Origin: an uncultured Ruminococcus sp.
GTDB taxonomy: Bacteria; Bacillota; Clostridia; Oscillospirales; Acutalibacteraceae
Direction: 5' to 3'
Assembly: GCA_958403905.1 (NCBI GenBank)
Contig: CATXZD010000003.1
Span: 1 to 64,000 of the forward strand
DNA: 64,000 nt
Every line of letters starts with the position of its first letter. The stretch's first letter is position 1. The notes under the pieces are model-generated. The model was not told the origin of the DNA. It searched no databases and was given only the letters and a program-made list of their open reading frames with translations. This document shows positions 52,893 through 61,735 of this stretch, one piece after another. A program made the position numbers and the translations under genes.

Positions 52893-53782
52893 TGAGTATG
52901 AATATGCTTAACGGAATATTAATGAAGTCAATTGGCGGATTTTACTACGTCCGCTGTGACGGCATAGAATATGAATGTAAGGCAAGGGGAAGTTTTCGCA
53001 AAAGCGGAAATTCCCCCGTTGTCGGTGATAAGGTAGCAATTTCCGTTCCCGACGAGGGCTTTGCATCAATTGAGGAAATCAAGCCGAGAAAAAATAAGCT
53101 CAAAAGACCTGCACTTGCAAATGTTGATACTCTTGTTATCGTTTGCTCTACGGTTGACCCTGAGCCGAACTTTACGGTAATTGATAAGATGACTGCGGCG
53201 GCAGTAAACAACAATATGATTCCTGCAATCGTCGTGTCAAAAAATGACTTGAAGTCGGGCGAGAAAATTGCAAAGATTTACCGCAATTCAAAATTTCCCG
53301 TATTTCTCTGTTCTCCCGATGATACAGAAGATGTTAATAAGCTTAAAGATTTTCTCAATGGCAAAGTATCTGCTTTTACAGGAAACAGCGGTGTTGGAAA
53401 GTCAACACTTATAAATTGCATCTTTCCAAATCTTAAATTACAGACAGGGCAGATAAGCCGTAAGCTCGGACGAGGCAAGCACACAACAAGGGTTGTCGAG
53501 CTGTTTGAAATTGACGGTTGTTTTGTTGCTGATACTCCGGGTTTTTCCACTGTTGACTTGCAAAGATACGAAATGATTGACAAAACTCAGTTGCAGTATT
53601 GCTTTCCTGAATTTGAAAGTTATTTAGGCGAATGTCAGTTCACCTCATGCTCACATACCTGTGAAAAGGGGTGCAGAATTTTGCAGGCAGTGACTGACGG
53701 AGATATTGAACCGTCACGTCATAAAAGCTATGTGGCAATGTACAACGAGGTAAAGGACATAAAACAATGGGAAATGCATTGA
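52892..53782 (+). CDS. rsgA: Ribosome small-subunit-dependent GTPase
   Basis: The 296-residue GTPase matures the 30S subunit. An OB fold is followed by a circularly permuted G domain: G4 SKND (116-119), G1 GNSGVGKS (164-171), G3 DTPG (214-217), then a zinc knuckle (CQFTSCSHTCEKGC). The start overlaps the kinase stop by one base (TGATG). In many Firmicutes rpe lies between rsgA and thiN; here it is absent. Confidence 0.96.
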   Translation: MSMNMLNGILMKSIGGFYYVRCDGIEYECKARGSFRKSGNSPVVGDKVAISVPDEGFASIEEIKPRKNKLKRPALANVDTLVIVCSTVDPEPNFTVIDKMTAAAVNNNMIPAIVVSKNDLKSGEKIAKIYRNSKFPVFLCSPDDTEDVNKLKDFLNGKVSAFTGNSGVGKSTLINCIFPNLKLQTGQISRKLGRGKHTTRVVELFEIDGCFVADTPGFSTVDLQRYEMIDKTQLQYCFPEFESYLGECQFTSCSHTCEKGCRILQAVTDGDIEPSRHKSYVAMYNEVKDIKQWEMH

Positions 53783-53822
53783 AATTCCAAATGCTTGTGA
53801 TTGAAAATTAAGGTGATTTCTA

Positions 53823-54458
53823 ATGCGCTGTGTAATAATATCGGGTTCTCCCGAAACAAATCCGAATTTCTTAAAGCATGCTGTAAAGCCCGGTGATTAC
53901 GTAATATGCGCTGACAGGGGATATGAGTTTGCAAGCCTTGCAGGCATTAAACCGAAGCTTGTTGTAGGCGATTTTGATTCTTATAAAAAAAATATATCGG
54001 CTGATTGCGAGGTTGTGAAACTAAATCCGCATAAGGATGATACCGACACTATTTATTCGATTAACCTTGCATTTGAAAAAGGCTTTACCGATTTTCTTTT
54101 GCTTGGTGCGCTTGGAGGAAGAACAGACCATACTTTTGCAAACATTTCGGCGCTTTATTACATTTCCAATAAAGGCGGCAGGGGAGTTCTGCTTTCAGAA
54201 AACGAGAGAATCGAATTTCTTGAAAAGGGCGAATATTGCTTTGACAGATACTGCGGAAAGACATTTTCGCTTTTTCCGTATGGATGCGACAGTGTTTGTG
54301 TTTCATACGAAGGAGCTGAATATCCGCTTGACAGGTATAGCCTGAAAAGCAGCGTTCCGCTTGGAATTTCAAATATTTTTATTTCTGAAAAATCTAAAAT
54401 AAAAATTTATGACGGAAATGCAATACTTATAATTAATATGAAAGAAGAATATATATAA
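53823..54458 (+). CDS. thiN: Thiamine pyrophosphokinase
   Basis: The 211-residue enzyme makes thiamine diphosphate from thiamine and ATP. Typical motifs are ICADRGYEFASLAGIKPKLVVGDFDS, KDDTDTIYSINLAFEKGF and LLGALGGRTDHTFANISAL. It is the last gene of the run, 40 bases after rsgA. Confidence 0.95.
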   Translation: MRCVIISGSPETNPNFLKHAVKPGDYVICADRGYEFASLAGIKPKLVVGDFDSYKKNISADCEVVKLNPHKDDTDTIYSINLAFEKGFTDFLLLGALGGRTDHTFANISALYYISNKGGRGVLLSENERIEFLEKGEYCFDRYCGKTFSLFPYGCDSVCVSYEGAEYPLDRYSLKSSVPLGISNIFISEKSKIKIYDGNAILIINMKEEYI

Positions 54459-54530
54459 ATATATTTAATTCTTTTTCATAAACAAAATTAATGTATCTTG
54501 TGTATAATATTTTATATGCAAGCATTATAT

Positions 54531-54606
54531 GGGGGTATAGCTCAGATGGGAGAGTGTTTGACTGGCAGTCAAAAGGTCACGGGTTCGAGCCCCGTTATCT
54601 CCACCA
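54531..54606 (+). tRNA. tRNA-Ala (anticodon GGC)
   Basis: A complete 76-base cloverleaf: 7-bp acceptor with G3-U70, the alanine identity pair; D arm; 5-bp anticodon stem TTTGA/TCAAA with loop CTGGCAG, giving anticodon GGC; T arm ACGGG-TTCGAGC-CCCGT; and an encoded CCA. A TATAAT-like -10 is just upstream. Confidence 0.96.
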
Positions 54607-54768
54607 ATTGTTTTTTCCATATTTTTTCTATAACAAAACTGTAATTATAATGACACTCATAAATCTTGAAAGGAATAATAATTTTGTGCTATAATTCTTT
54701 AAGATAATAATGAGATGATTTAAAATCCGATTTGTAAATTGAAACGTGATTTGGAGTTGAAAAATAGT

Positions 54769-56400
54769 ATGTCATTGTGTATGGGTTGTATGCAGGAAAT
54801 CGGCAACAATAGAATTTGCCCTGAGTGCGGCTTTGATAATTCCGAAAAACAACATGCACCTTATTTGCCTTACGGCACGGTGCTTTCAAACAGGTATATT
54901 GTTGGTTCGGGTATTGATACAAACGGTGAAAGCACACGATACATCAGCTTTGATAAGCAGACAGGCGATGTAGTTATTATTTGCGAGTTCCTTCCTATGG
55001 GTCTGTTCAACAGAGATGAAGGCTCTGCTGAAATAAAAATCAATTATGAAAACCGTCTTGCATATAATAAGCTTAAAGACGATTTTATTAATTACTACCG
55101 CATATTGTGTGAGCTTCGTGACCTTTCTGCATTGATGAAGGTTCATAATATTTTTGAAGAAAATAATACCGTATATGTGGTTGAGGAAAATGAGGATTTA
55201 ATTCCCTTTGAAGAATATGTTGAGCGCAGCAGTGGCAGTCTTGAGTGGGATATTGCTCGTCCGTTGTTTATGCCCGTAATTTCTGCACTTGAAGCGCTCC
55301 ATAAGCGCGGAGTCGGTCATTATGCAATTGCTCCTAAAAACATTTATATAACTTCTTCGGGAAAAATCAAAATAAGCGGTTTTGCTACCGAAAATGAGCG
55401 CAAGCGAGGAACATCGCTGAAATCTCAGTTGTTTTCAGGTGCGGCTGCACCCGAGCAGTACGATGATAACTTTCCGCTTGATGATATTACCGATATTTAC
55501 GGATTTTGCTCAACGCTTTTCTATGCGCTTACAGGACACCTTCCCAAAAGCGCTCCCGAGCGTCGCAAAGACAGCAGACTTTTGATGAGCACTACTACTG
55601 TTAAACGTCTGCCTCCTCATGTTGTTTCTGCACTTGCAAACGGTTTGCAGGTTGAGCGTGAAAACAGAATTACCGATTTTGATGAGCTTCGTTCACAGCT
55701 TTCTGTTGCACACACCGCAAAGGCAATTCAAGAGGAAATCTCAAGAACGGCAAGTATGAATCTGTCTAAGGCAGATAAATCTCAAAAGGGTCGCAACGGA
55801 ATGTCGCATACATCTATTGTTATTATTTCCGCTGCAATTACAGTGCTTGTTCTTGGTATTGCAGGTGTTTTCTGGCTGATGCAGAATCCTCTTGCCGGAG
55901 TTTTCGGAGGCAATACTTCTGAAACTGCTGCGTCTACCCAGAGCACCGAGTGGACGGGTGCAACGATTCCGAATTATGTCGGAATGAACTATGAGGACGT
56001 AATGAAACAGGCTGAGGGTGATACCAAAATAACTGTTTATCGTTCGTATTCCGATGAATACAGCGAAGAATATAAAGAGGGTACTGTTATTTCGCAGAAT
56101 CCTCCTGCGGGATCTAAGGTTACACAGGACGATGGAATTCTTATCAGCATTACTGTAAGTAAAGGCTCGCAGATGAGAGAGTTGCCTAAGGTTGAGGGTT
56201 CAAAGCTTGACGAGGCTGCTTCTGATATTGCGGCTCAGGGACTTTTGGCAACAGCCGAATATCAGTACAGTGACACCGTTGCAGAGGACAGAGTAATCGG
56301 TTACAAGAACCATCAAGAGGGCGATACCGTGGAATACGGTACTAACGTAACTATCATTGTCAGCAAAGGTAAAGAGTCTGAAACTCAGCCAAATCAATAA
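54769..56400 (+). CDS. Zinc-ribbon / pseudokinase / PASTA membrane protein
   Basis: A 543-residue protein with a kinase-like fold but no active site. Residues 1-21 form a zinc ribbon (Cys4, Cys7, Cys17, Cys20). The kinase domain has lost the ATP lysine (VAIK reads VVII), the catalytic Asp (HRD reads His184-Tyr-Ala) and DFG (reads Gly204-Phe-Ala), while the following Asn and PEQY-type loop remain. A transmembrane helix is followed by two PASTA repeats. It may tune or scaffold the active PASTA kinase. The start is uncertain (TTG 54739 or ATG 54769). Confidence 0.85.
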   Translation: MSLCMGCMQEIGNNRICPECGFDNSEKQHAPYLPYGTVLSNRYIVGSGIDTNGESTRYISFDKQTGDVVIICEFLPMGLFNRDEGSAEIKINYENRLAYNKLKDDFINYYRILCELRDLSALMKVHNIFEENNTVYVVEENEDLIPFEEYVERSSGSLEWDIARPLFMPVISALEALHKRGVGHYAIAPKNIYITSSGKIKISGFATENERKRGTSLKSQLFSGAAAPEQYDDNFPLDDITDIYGFCSTLFYALTGHLPKSAPERRKDSRLLMSTTTVKRLPPHVVSALANGLQVERENRITDFDELRSQLSVAHTAKAIQEEISRTASMNLSKADKSQKGRNGMSHTSIVIISAAITVLVLGIAGVFWLMQNPLAGVFGGNTSETAASTQSTEWTGATIPNYVGMNYEDVMKQAEGDTKITVYRSYSDEYSEEYKEGTVISQNPPAGSKVTQDDGILISITVSKGSQMRELPKVEGSKLDEAASDIAAQGLLATAEYQYSDTVAEDRVIGYKNHQEGDTVEYGTNVTIIVSKGKESETQPNQ

Positions 56401-56415
56401 TAAAATACAGTATTA

Positions 56416-56445
56416 TGCCTCCGACTATTAATCGGAGGCATTTTT
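56416..56445. terminator. Bidirectional terminator
   Basis: Perfect 9-bp stem TGCCTCCGA (56416-56424), complement 56432-56440, then TTTTT. Confidence 0.88.
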
Positions 56446-56446
56446 C

Positions 56447-57745
56447 TCATTTATTTTCAGCTTGACGGGCAATGCCGACAAGATCTTTGTTATTAATATT
56501 CCCGTCATTATTAAAGTCTGCGGACGTTAGATAAACGCCGAATAAATCTGACTTTTTCACAAAATATGACATCAATGAAGAAACGTCATTTGATTTTACA
56601 TTGCCTTCTCCCGTTATGTCGCCAGAAACAGAAATTTCGTAAATAACGTTTGAAATTCTTGTGCGATACCCTGTTTTGATTTTACCGCTTGTCACTTCAT
56701 TCCCGCTTTTATCGAAAACTGTAATGTCATCGGAAAACAGCTTTTTAAAATTTGACACCGTTGTTCCGCTGTCTATTCCTGTTATATATCCATCGGAGTT
56801 AATATTAACAGTTTGATTTTTGCTTTCGCTTTCATAATTAAAACTTAAATTTTCATCGTTTCCTTTAAAGTCAGAAAATTTAATAATATTAAGCCTGAGA
56901 TTTTCGTCAAGAATACCTATGTTATTTCCATACATAAGCAATGATTTAATTTTACTTTTGCTTTTATAGTATTTATTATCACATTTTATTGTCCATTCAT
57001 CGGAATAAATAAACCTGTTTTCGTTTTTGATAACACAATTTGATTTAGCACCGTAGACATACTCGATATGGTTACTGGTAAGGGCGAACAGTGTGCCTGC
57101 ACCACTGTAAATATATCCGTTTCCTGCATTGCAAATGTCATATCCTGCATTAACATTTACGCAGTAACAAGAACTGTTTGAGTCAAGCCTGTAAATGCTA
57201 CCGTCATAGAGCATTGCATATACCTTTGAATTATTTACAAAAATATATTTTACATTTGCGTCAAAAGTATATTTTCTTATGACTTTTCCGTTGCTGTTAT
57301 ACGACCTTACATAAGTATTGTTACTATCTGTGAATATAAAATACGCCTTGCCGTCACAAAAAGCAAATGAGCTGTTGTCAATATAGCTTAATTCTCCAAA
57401 AGAGTATGTAGTGCAGTTGCCGTTTGAGCTGTCAAGCTCAGTAATAAAGTAGGAATTCTTTTTGTTATATAAAGAATAAGAGCAGCGTTTATTGTGGCAA
57501 ACAGAACGTATTATGCCGTCAACAGAAACATATCTGATGTTTGAATAGGGAATAACACATGATGAATATAGAGTGCTGTAATTAAAACCGTAAACAAACG
57601 CACCGTATGTATTACTTTCAGTGTAATATTCTTTACATTCATCAAATACGGATAAGTTTTTATCTGATTCTGAATACACAGTTCCTGCGGCAATAAATAT
57701 AAAAATCAGAGAAAGCAGAATAGCTGAAAATAGTTTTCGTTTCAT
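56447..57745 (-). CDS. Secreted dockerin protein with beta-rich body
   Basis: The 432-residue protein has a signal peptide (about 1-24), then about 340 residues of Tyr/Ser/Asn-rich beta strands with repeated spacing that recalls a beta-propeller, and a C-terminal type I-like dockerin (about 372-430) with loops GDITGEGNV and ADFNNDGNINNKD. No catalytic motif is seen. It probably attaches to a cohesin-bearing scaffold on the cell surface. The body is not recognised. Confidence 0.8.
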   Translation of the reverse strand: MKRKLFSAILLSLIFIFIAAGTVYSESDKNLSVFDECKEYYTESNTYGAFVYGFNYSTLYSSCVIPYSNIRYVSVDGIIRSVCHNKRCSYSLYNKKNSYFITELDSSNGNCTTYSFGELSYIDNSSFAFCDGKAYFIFTDSNNTYVRSYNSNGKVIRKYTFDANVKYIFVNNSKVYAMLYDGSIYRLDSNSSCYCVNVNAGYDICNAGNGYIYSGAGTLFALTSNHIEYVYGAKSNCVIKNENRFIYSDEWTIKCDNKYYKSKSKIKSLLMYGNNIGILDENLRLNIIKFSDFKGNDENLSFNYESESKNQTVNINSDGYITGIDSGTTVSNFKKLFSDDITVFDKSGNEVTSGKIKTGYRTRISNVIYEISVSGDITGEGNVKSNDVSSLMSYFVKKSDLFGVYLTSADFNNDGNINNKDLVGIARQAENK

Positions 57746-57789
57746 ATGATAATTGGTGAAATAAAGTCACTTCTTTTATAAAACACAAA

Positions 57790-57825
57790 AGGCAACAGCG
57801 GAAAACCGCTGCTGCCTAAGTAGCC
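57790..57825. terminator. Hairpin after the lipocalin-like gene
   Basis: A 12-bp stem with one mismatch (AGGCA-A-CAGCGG against CCGCTG-C-TGCCT) and AAAA loop. Confidence 0.65.
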
Positions 57826-57839
57826 TTTAAGTTTGTTGT

Positions 57840-58769
57840 TTATGATTCGTCAGAGGAAGAACCCGTATCTTTCTTAAACTGAATGCCATTAATAATAATT
57901 GAGTTGTCTTTCAGCTCATAATTAAGTTCCATAACAGACTCTTGATTTGTGTAATACTTAATTGTAATTGTGTTGTCGGTATAGTTGTAAACACCATCGG
58001 CAAAAAGTATGTCTGACTGATTTACAGTAGCCGTACCATCATCATTAAGCTCATAGCTCATCTTGTAGTAGCCGTCATCATAAACCCATTTGCCGGTGAG
58101 CTTGTCATTCGGCTTAAAGTCAGCGTCGGGTTTCATATCAGGAATAACGAGCTTTGAACTTTCAAGGTCAATACTTTGACCGTAGTAAGTATCTTTAAGT
58201 GTAAGCGTACGTCCTGCAAGCTCGTTGCCCGTAACGGTATACTCAAACGTTCCTTCAAGAGCAGAGGGAATACTAATATCAATTGTTTTTGTACCTTCAT
58301 CGCTTGTGTTAAGTGAATATGTACCCATCATTCTCATAGTTCCAAGGTGAATGGAAGCCGTTCCGTCATCCTCAAAGGTGTAGTAATTCTTTGCAGCTTC
58401 GTCAGCAGTAGCAGTTGTGGCTTCATCAGCAGAAGCTGTAGTTTTAACAGTCCATGTTCCTACAACGCTTGTATTAAAAAATACCTTGAATACAAGAAAT
58501 CCAAGGGCTACAAGAATTAAAATAGCAAGTGATATAATAACAGGAAGCTGTATAAAGCTTTTCTTCTTTTTAACAGCAACCGAAGCATTTGCGTTGTAAT
58601 CAACAGCGGCAGATTCTGTTTCCAAATTGCCCTGTGTTTCAGCAATTTCATCGCTGAAAGCTCCCGAAAAGCTTTCCTGATTGCTATCGTTAGTTGTTGT
58701 ATCTGTGTCGGAATTTATTTTGTCTTCTGCTTCTGTTTCAGAAGTAAGAAAATCCTTATTTTCGTCCAA
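57840..58769 (-). CDS. Single-span membrane protein with two lipocalin-like domains
   Basis: The 309-residue protein starts with about 70 acidic, Thr/Ser/Asn-rich residues, then a basic KKKK stretch and a transmembrane helix (about 74-96), then an outside region with two beta-sheet domains. Each begins with a Trp strand and contains DGTA followed by G-Y/V-Y-turns (WTVKTTASAD..FEDDGTASI and KWVYDDGYYKMSYELNDDGTATV), as in DUF5640-like domains. Function unknown. Confidence 0.75.
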   Translation of the reverse strand: MDENKDFLTSETEAEDKINSDTDTTTNDSNQESFSGAFSDEIAETQGNLETESAAVDYNANASVAVKKKKSFIQLPVIISLAILILVALGFLVFKVFFNTSVVGTWTVKTTASADEATTATADEAAKNYYTFEDDGTASIHLGTMRMMGTYSLNTSDEGTKTIDISIPSALEGTFEYTVTGNELAGRTLTLKDTYYGQSIDLESSKLVIPDMKPDADFKPNDKLTGKWVYDDGYYKMSYELNDDGTATVNQSDILFADGVYNYTDNTITIKYYTNQESVMELNYELKDNSIIINGIQFKKDTGSSSDES

Positions 58770-59060
58770 CGGTGATACCTCCTTTATATTTTATCTATAT
58801 TATCATACTATATTTTGAAATATAAATCAACAGTTTTGTTTTAAATTGTTATTCTATTTTACGATTAATAATTAAGTAAAACCTTTCTAATTTTTTGTAA
58901 ATATAAAATGAAATAATTTTAATCTATTCAATGAAATTTCCCGATTAAGAAAATTTTAAAAAATATAACCATATTTCCTAAAAAGTACTTGTAAAATTAA
59001 TCAATTTAATATATAATGTAATTACTCAAATTATGAGTAATCAAAAAGGAGGAATTAACG
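58770..59060. other. AT-rich divergent promoter region
   Basis: No gene. It holds the promoter of the dockerin gene and an inverted repeat (both listed). The left part must contain the promoter of the leftward membrane-protein gene, not resolved by eye. Confidence 0.5.
58989..59041 (+). promoter_or_regulatory. Promoter and operator-like repeat of the dockerin gene
   Basis: TTGTAA (58989-58994), 17 bases, TATAAT (59012-59017). Right after it an inverted repeat ATTACTC (59021-59027) and GAGTAAT (59035-59041) spans the expected start of transcription; a binding site for a regulator is likely. A strong AAAGGAGG ribosome site comes before 59061. Confidence 0.6.
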
Positions 59061-60200
59061 ATGAAAAGATCATCAAAAATCATCAGCCTTGCTCTTTCAG
59101 TAACAATGGCAGCTTCCTGCTTTGCAGGTTTTTCAATTAGTTCTGCATCAGCAGCTGATGAGGAAACAAAAATTTATTTTGAAGTTCCTACACTTGAATC
59201 ATGGGGAACAACAAAGTCTGTTTACTGCCACGTATACAGTGTATACGGAGGTACACCTCTTAAGGAAACTTCTTGGCAGTCAAAGGCAGAGGCATGCAAA
59301 AAGGATTCTGCAACAGGTCTTTACTACTTTGATACTACAAAGGTTGGTACAATTGAAGAGGGCGCTGACTATGCACTTCTCTTCTCAACAGTTGACACAA
59401 ACAAAGCTGCACACCAGACCGGTAATATTACTTTTAGTAAGGAATGCCTTGGCGACACAGTTTATGTAACCGGCGAAATGGTTGAAAACACAGAGGATTC
59501 ATCAAAGATGGACTTTGAAGGTGCTTGGAGAAACCATTCAGACAAGTACGGCGCAAAGGCAGCTATTACTTCAACAGGTAAAATCGTTGGTAAATATTTC
59601 CCTGTATATCAGCCGAAGGAGCAGATTGTTTCACAGTTCCTTTGCTCATGGGCAGTAGTTAACGAAGCTCTCATTACTCCTGAAATTGTTCAGGCTGATT
59701 GCGAGCAGATTGGTGTTGAACCTGCTGCTGTTCTTGAACAGTATAAAGCAGATTATGCAGAGCAGCTTGCTGACCCTGAAAACAACCCCAATGTTGCTTC
59801 TGTAGAAGTAGTTGCAGCTTTACTCGGTGTAGATCCTAATCCTACAACAGCACCTGCTACAACAGAGCCCGTTACAACAGAGCCCGTTACAACAGAGCCC
59901 GTTACAACAGAGCCCGTTACAACAGAACCTCCTACAGATCCCGCACCTGTTTTAAAGTATGGCGACGTTGATCAGGACGGTATCATTTCAATTCAGGACG
60001 CTTCTGAGATTCAGAAGTTGGGTCTTGGCATAGTTAGTGATGATATTACTGAGGAAGAAATGATGTTACTTGTTTTTCTTGCTGATGTAAATGATGACGG
60101 CAGAATTTCTATTCTCGACGTTACTTATGTTCAGAAGTATCTTGTTGGCGGCTATAGCAATACAGGCTTAGTTGGTACTGTTGTTGAAGCTGTTGGCTAA
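59061..60200 (+). CDS. Secreted dockerin protein (putative starch-adherence component)
   Basis: A 379-residue secreted protein: signal peptide to about residue 32 (ASA cleavage), one globular module of about 235 residues, a repeated TTEPV linker, and a C-terminal type I dockerin (about 297-360) with loops GDVDQDGIIS and ADVNDDGRIS. The module opens with IYFEVPTLESWG and a SATGLYYFD strand similar to carbohydrate-binding modules of Ruminococcus starch systems. No catalytic residues are evident. It probably binds starch within the amylosome; this is inferred. Confidence 0.85.
   Translation: MKRSSKIISLALSVTMAASCFAGFSISSASAADEETKIYFEVPTLESWGTTKSVYCHVYSVYGGTPLKETSWQSKAEACKKDSATGLYYFDTTKVGTIEEGADYALLFSTVDTNKAAHQTGNITFSKECLGDTVYVTGEMVENTEDSSKMDFEGAWRNHSDKYGAKAAITSTGKIVGKYFPVYQPKEQIVSQFLCSWAVVNEALITPEIVQADCEQIGVEPAAVLEQYKADYAEQLADPENNPNVASVEVVAALLGVDPNPTTAPATTEPVTTEPVTTEPVTTEPVTTEPPTDPAPVLKYGDVDQDGIISIQDASEIQKLGLGIVSDDITEEEMMLLVFLADVNDDGRISILDVTYVQKYLVGGYSNTGLVGTVVEAVG
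59859..59918 (+). repeat. 15-bp tandem repeat, four copies (TTEPV linker)
   Basis: Four identical copies of ACAACAGAGCCCGTT (59859, 59874, 59889, 59904) encode Thr-Thr-Glu-Pro-Val. Perfect identity suggests recent slippage; copy number may vary between strains. Confidence 0.93.
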
Positions 60201-60223
60201 TTAAAAACTTAAAAAGCTGATTT

Positions 60224-60252
60224 AAAGGTCTCACTTCGGTGAGGCCTTTTGT
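60224..60252 (+). terminator. Terminator of the dockerin gene
   Basis: An 11-bp stem (60224-60234 and 60239-60249) closed by a C(TTCG)G tetraloop, followed by T-rich sequence. Confidence 0.9.
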
Positions 60253-60472
60253 TTACTATAATTTAAATTATTTTGAAACGATTAAGTGAATAAAGCCTTA
60301 TAATCACATAATACATTTATGAGCTGTGTGTTATTACTCAAAAATTTGAATTGATTAATATGTTTTTTCTCTTAAATTCGACTTTTCTCTGTACAATTCA
60401 GCTGTGTTTGTGGTACAATAATCAATAAGCTTATTAGAATATACTCTATTTTAAACGAGGGGACGTGCGGAC

Positions 60473-61066
60473 TTGATTATTCACGATATTTCACGAGATA
60501 CTATTAATACCCCTGTATATGACGGTGACCCTGAAACAGTTGCACAAAGAATTAAGAGCATTGATGATGGGGACGGATATAATCTTACCGAAATTTCAAT
60601 GTCTGTCCATTCGGGTACTCACATTGACGCTCCGCTTCATTTTTGCGAAGACGGAAAGTCAATTGACAACATAAGACTGAATACTTTTTTCGGAAAATGT
60701 ACGGTTATTTCAATCAGCGGTATTTTGACGGGGGATGATATGGAGCGATTGCTGCCATACTGCAAAAGGCGCGTGCTTTTTCATGGCGAGGGAAAAACTT
60801 TTATTTCTCATTCAGCAGCAATTGTGCTTTCAGAAAGCAGGGTAGTGCTTGTCGGAACAGACGCTGCGTCAATTGCACCCTCTTTTGATGAAGATAAAAC
60901 ACATCGACAGCTTGCACGTGCAGGAATTGCAATTCTTGAAAATCTCAATCTTTCGGAAATTGATGACGGTGAGTATGATTTGTGTGCATTTCCGATAAAG
61001 CTGGGAGGGCTTGAAGCTGCTCCGTGCAGAGCAATTATTCTTGAACAGGAGAAAGGACTAAACTGA
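60473..61066 (+). CDS. Cyclase-family metal hydrolase
   Basis: The 197-residue protein has the cyclase/kynurenine formamidase motif HSGTHIDAPLHF that binds the metal. The rest follows the same fold (VLVGTDAASI, CAFPIKLGGLEAAPCRAI). It may hydrolyse an amide or a ring; the substrate is unknown. It starts at a TTG, with GAGGGG 12 bases upstream. The HAD gene begins 6 bases later. Confidence 0.88.
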   Translation: MIIHDISRDTINTPVYDGDPETVAQRIKSIDDGDGYNLTEISMSVHSGTHIDAPLHFCEDGKSIDNIRLNTFFGKCTVISISGILTGDDMERLLPYCKRRVLFHGEGKTFISHSAAIVLSESRVVLVGTDAASIAPSFDEDKTHRQLARAGIAILENLNLSEIDDGEYDLCAFPIKLGGLEAAPCRAIILEQEKGLN

Positions 61067-61072
61067 TTTATT

Positions 61073-61735
61073 ATGATTAAAATTGCTGTTTTTGACCTTG
61101 ACGGTACGCTTGTAAATTCACTTACTGATATTGCGCAAAGCGTTAATAAAGGACTTATAAAAGCAGGTCTTGAAGAAAAGCCTTTTGAAAATTTTAACCA
61201 CTATGTCGGTGACGGCAGAGAGGTAATGATAAAACGGGCTATGGGCAGTTTTGCAGAAGATGAAGAAAAGTTCAGCATTGCATGGGAAACTTTTAACAGC
61301 GAGTACAAAATTCATTGCAATGACAATACCTGCGCATATGACGGCTGCGCAGAAATGCTGAAAAATCTCGATGAAAAGGGCATAAAAACAGCCGTGCTTT
61401 CTAACAAGCCGGATGAATTTGTCGGCAGAATATTAAAAAAGGTTTATCCCGAGCATAGTTTTACTGAAGCTTGGGGTAAAAAGCCCAAGTATAAAATGAA
61501 GCCTGACGGGGAGTCACTTCTTGCTATTCTTGAAAAGCACGGTATTTCTAAGGAAGAATGCATTTATATCGGCGACAGTGACGTTGACGTCTATACTGCA
61601 CAAAACTCAGGAGTTAAGATGGCAGGCGTTGAGTGGGGATTCAGAGGCAGGGAAGAACTTTTGAGCACGGGTGCGCCCTTTGTTGCCGCTACTCCGAAAG
61701 AACTTTTTGATTACATTACAGGTAACAATGAATAA
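61073..61735 (+). CDS. HAD-family hydrolase (phosphoglycolate phosphatase-like)
   Basis: The 220-residue enzyme has FDLDGTLVNS with the nucleophile Asp, LSNKP, and the C-terminal GDSDVDVYTAQNSG metal motif. The alpha-helical cap is the Gph type. It overlaps queH by 8 bases. It probably cleaves a small phosphate ester. Confidence 0.92.
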   Translation: MIKIAVFDLDGTLVNSLTDIAQSVNKGLIKAGLEEKPFENFNHYVGDGREVMIKRAMGSFAEDEEKFSIAWETFNSEYKIHCNDNTCAYDGCAEMLKNLDEKGIKTAVLSNKPDEFVGRILKKVYPEHSFTEAWGKKPKYKMKPDGESLLAILEKHGISKEECIYIGDSDVDVYTAQNSGVKMAGVEWGFRGREELLSTGAPFVAATPKELFDYITGNNE

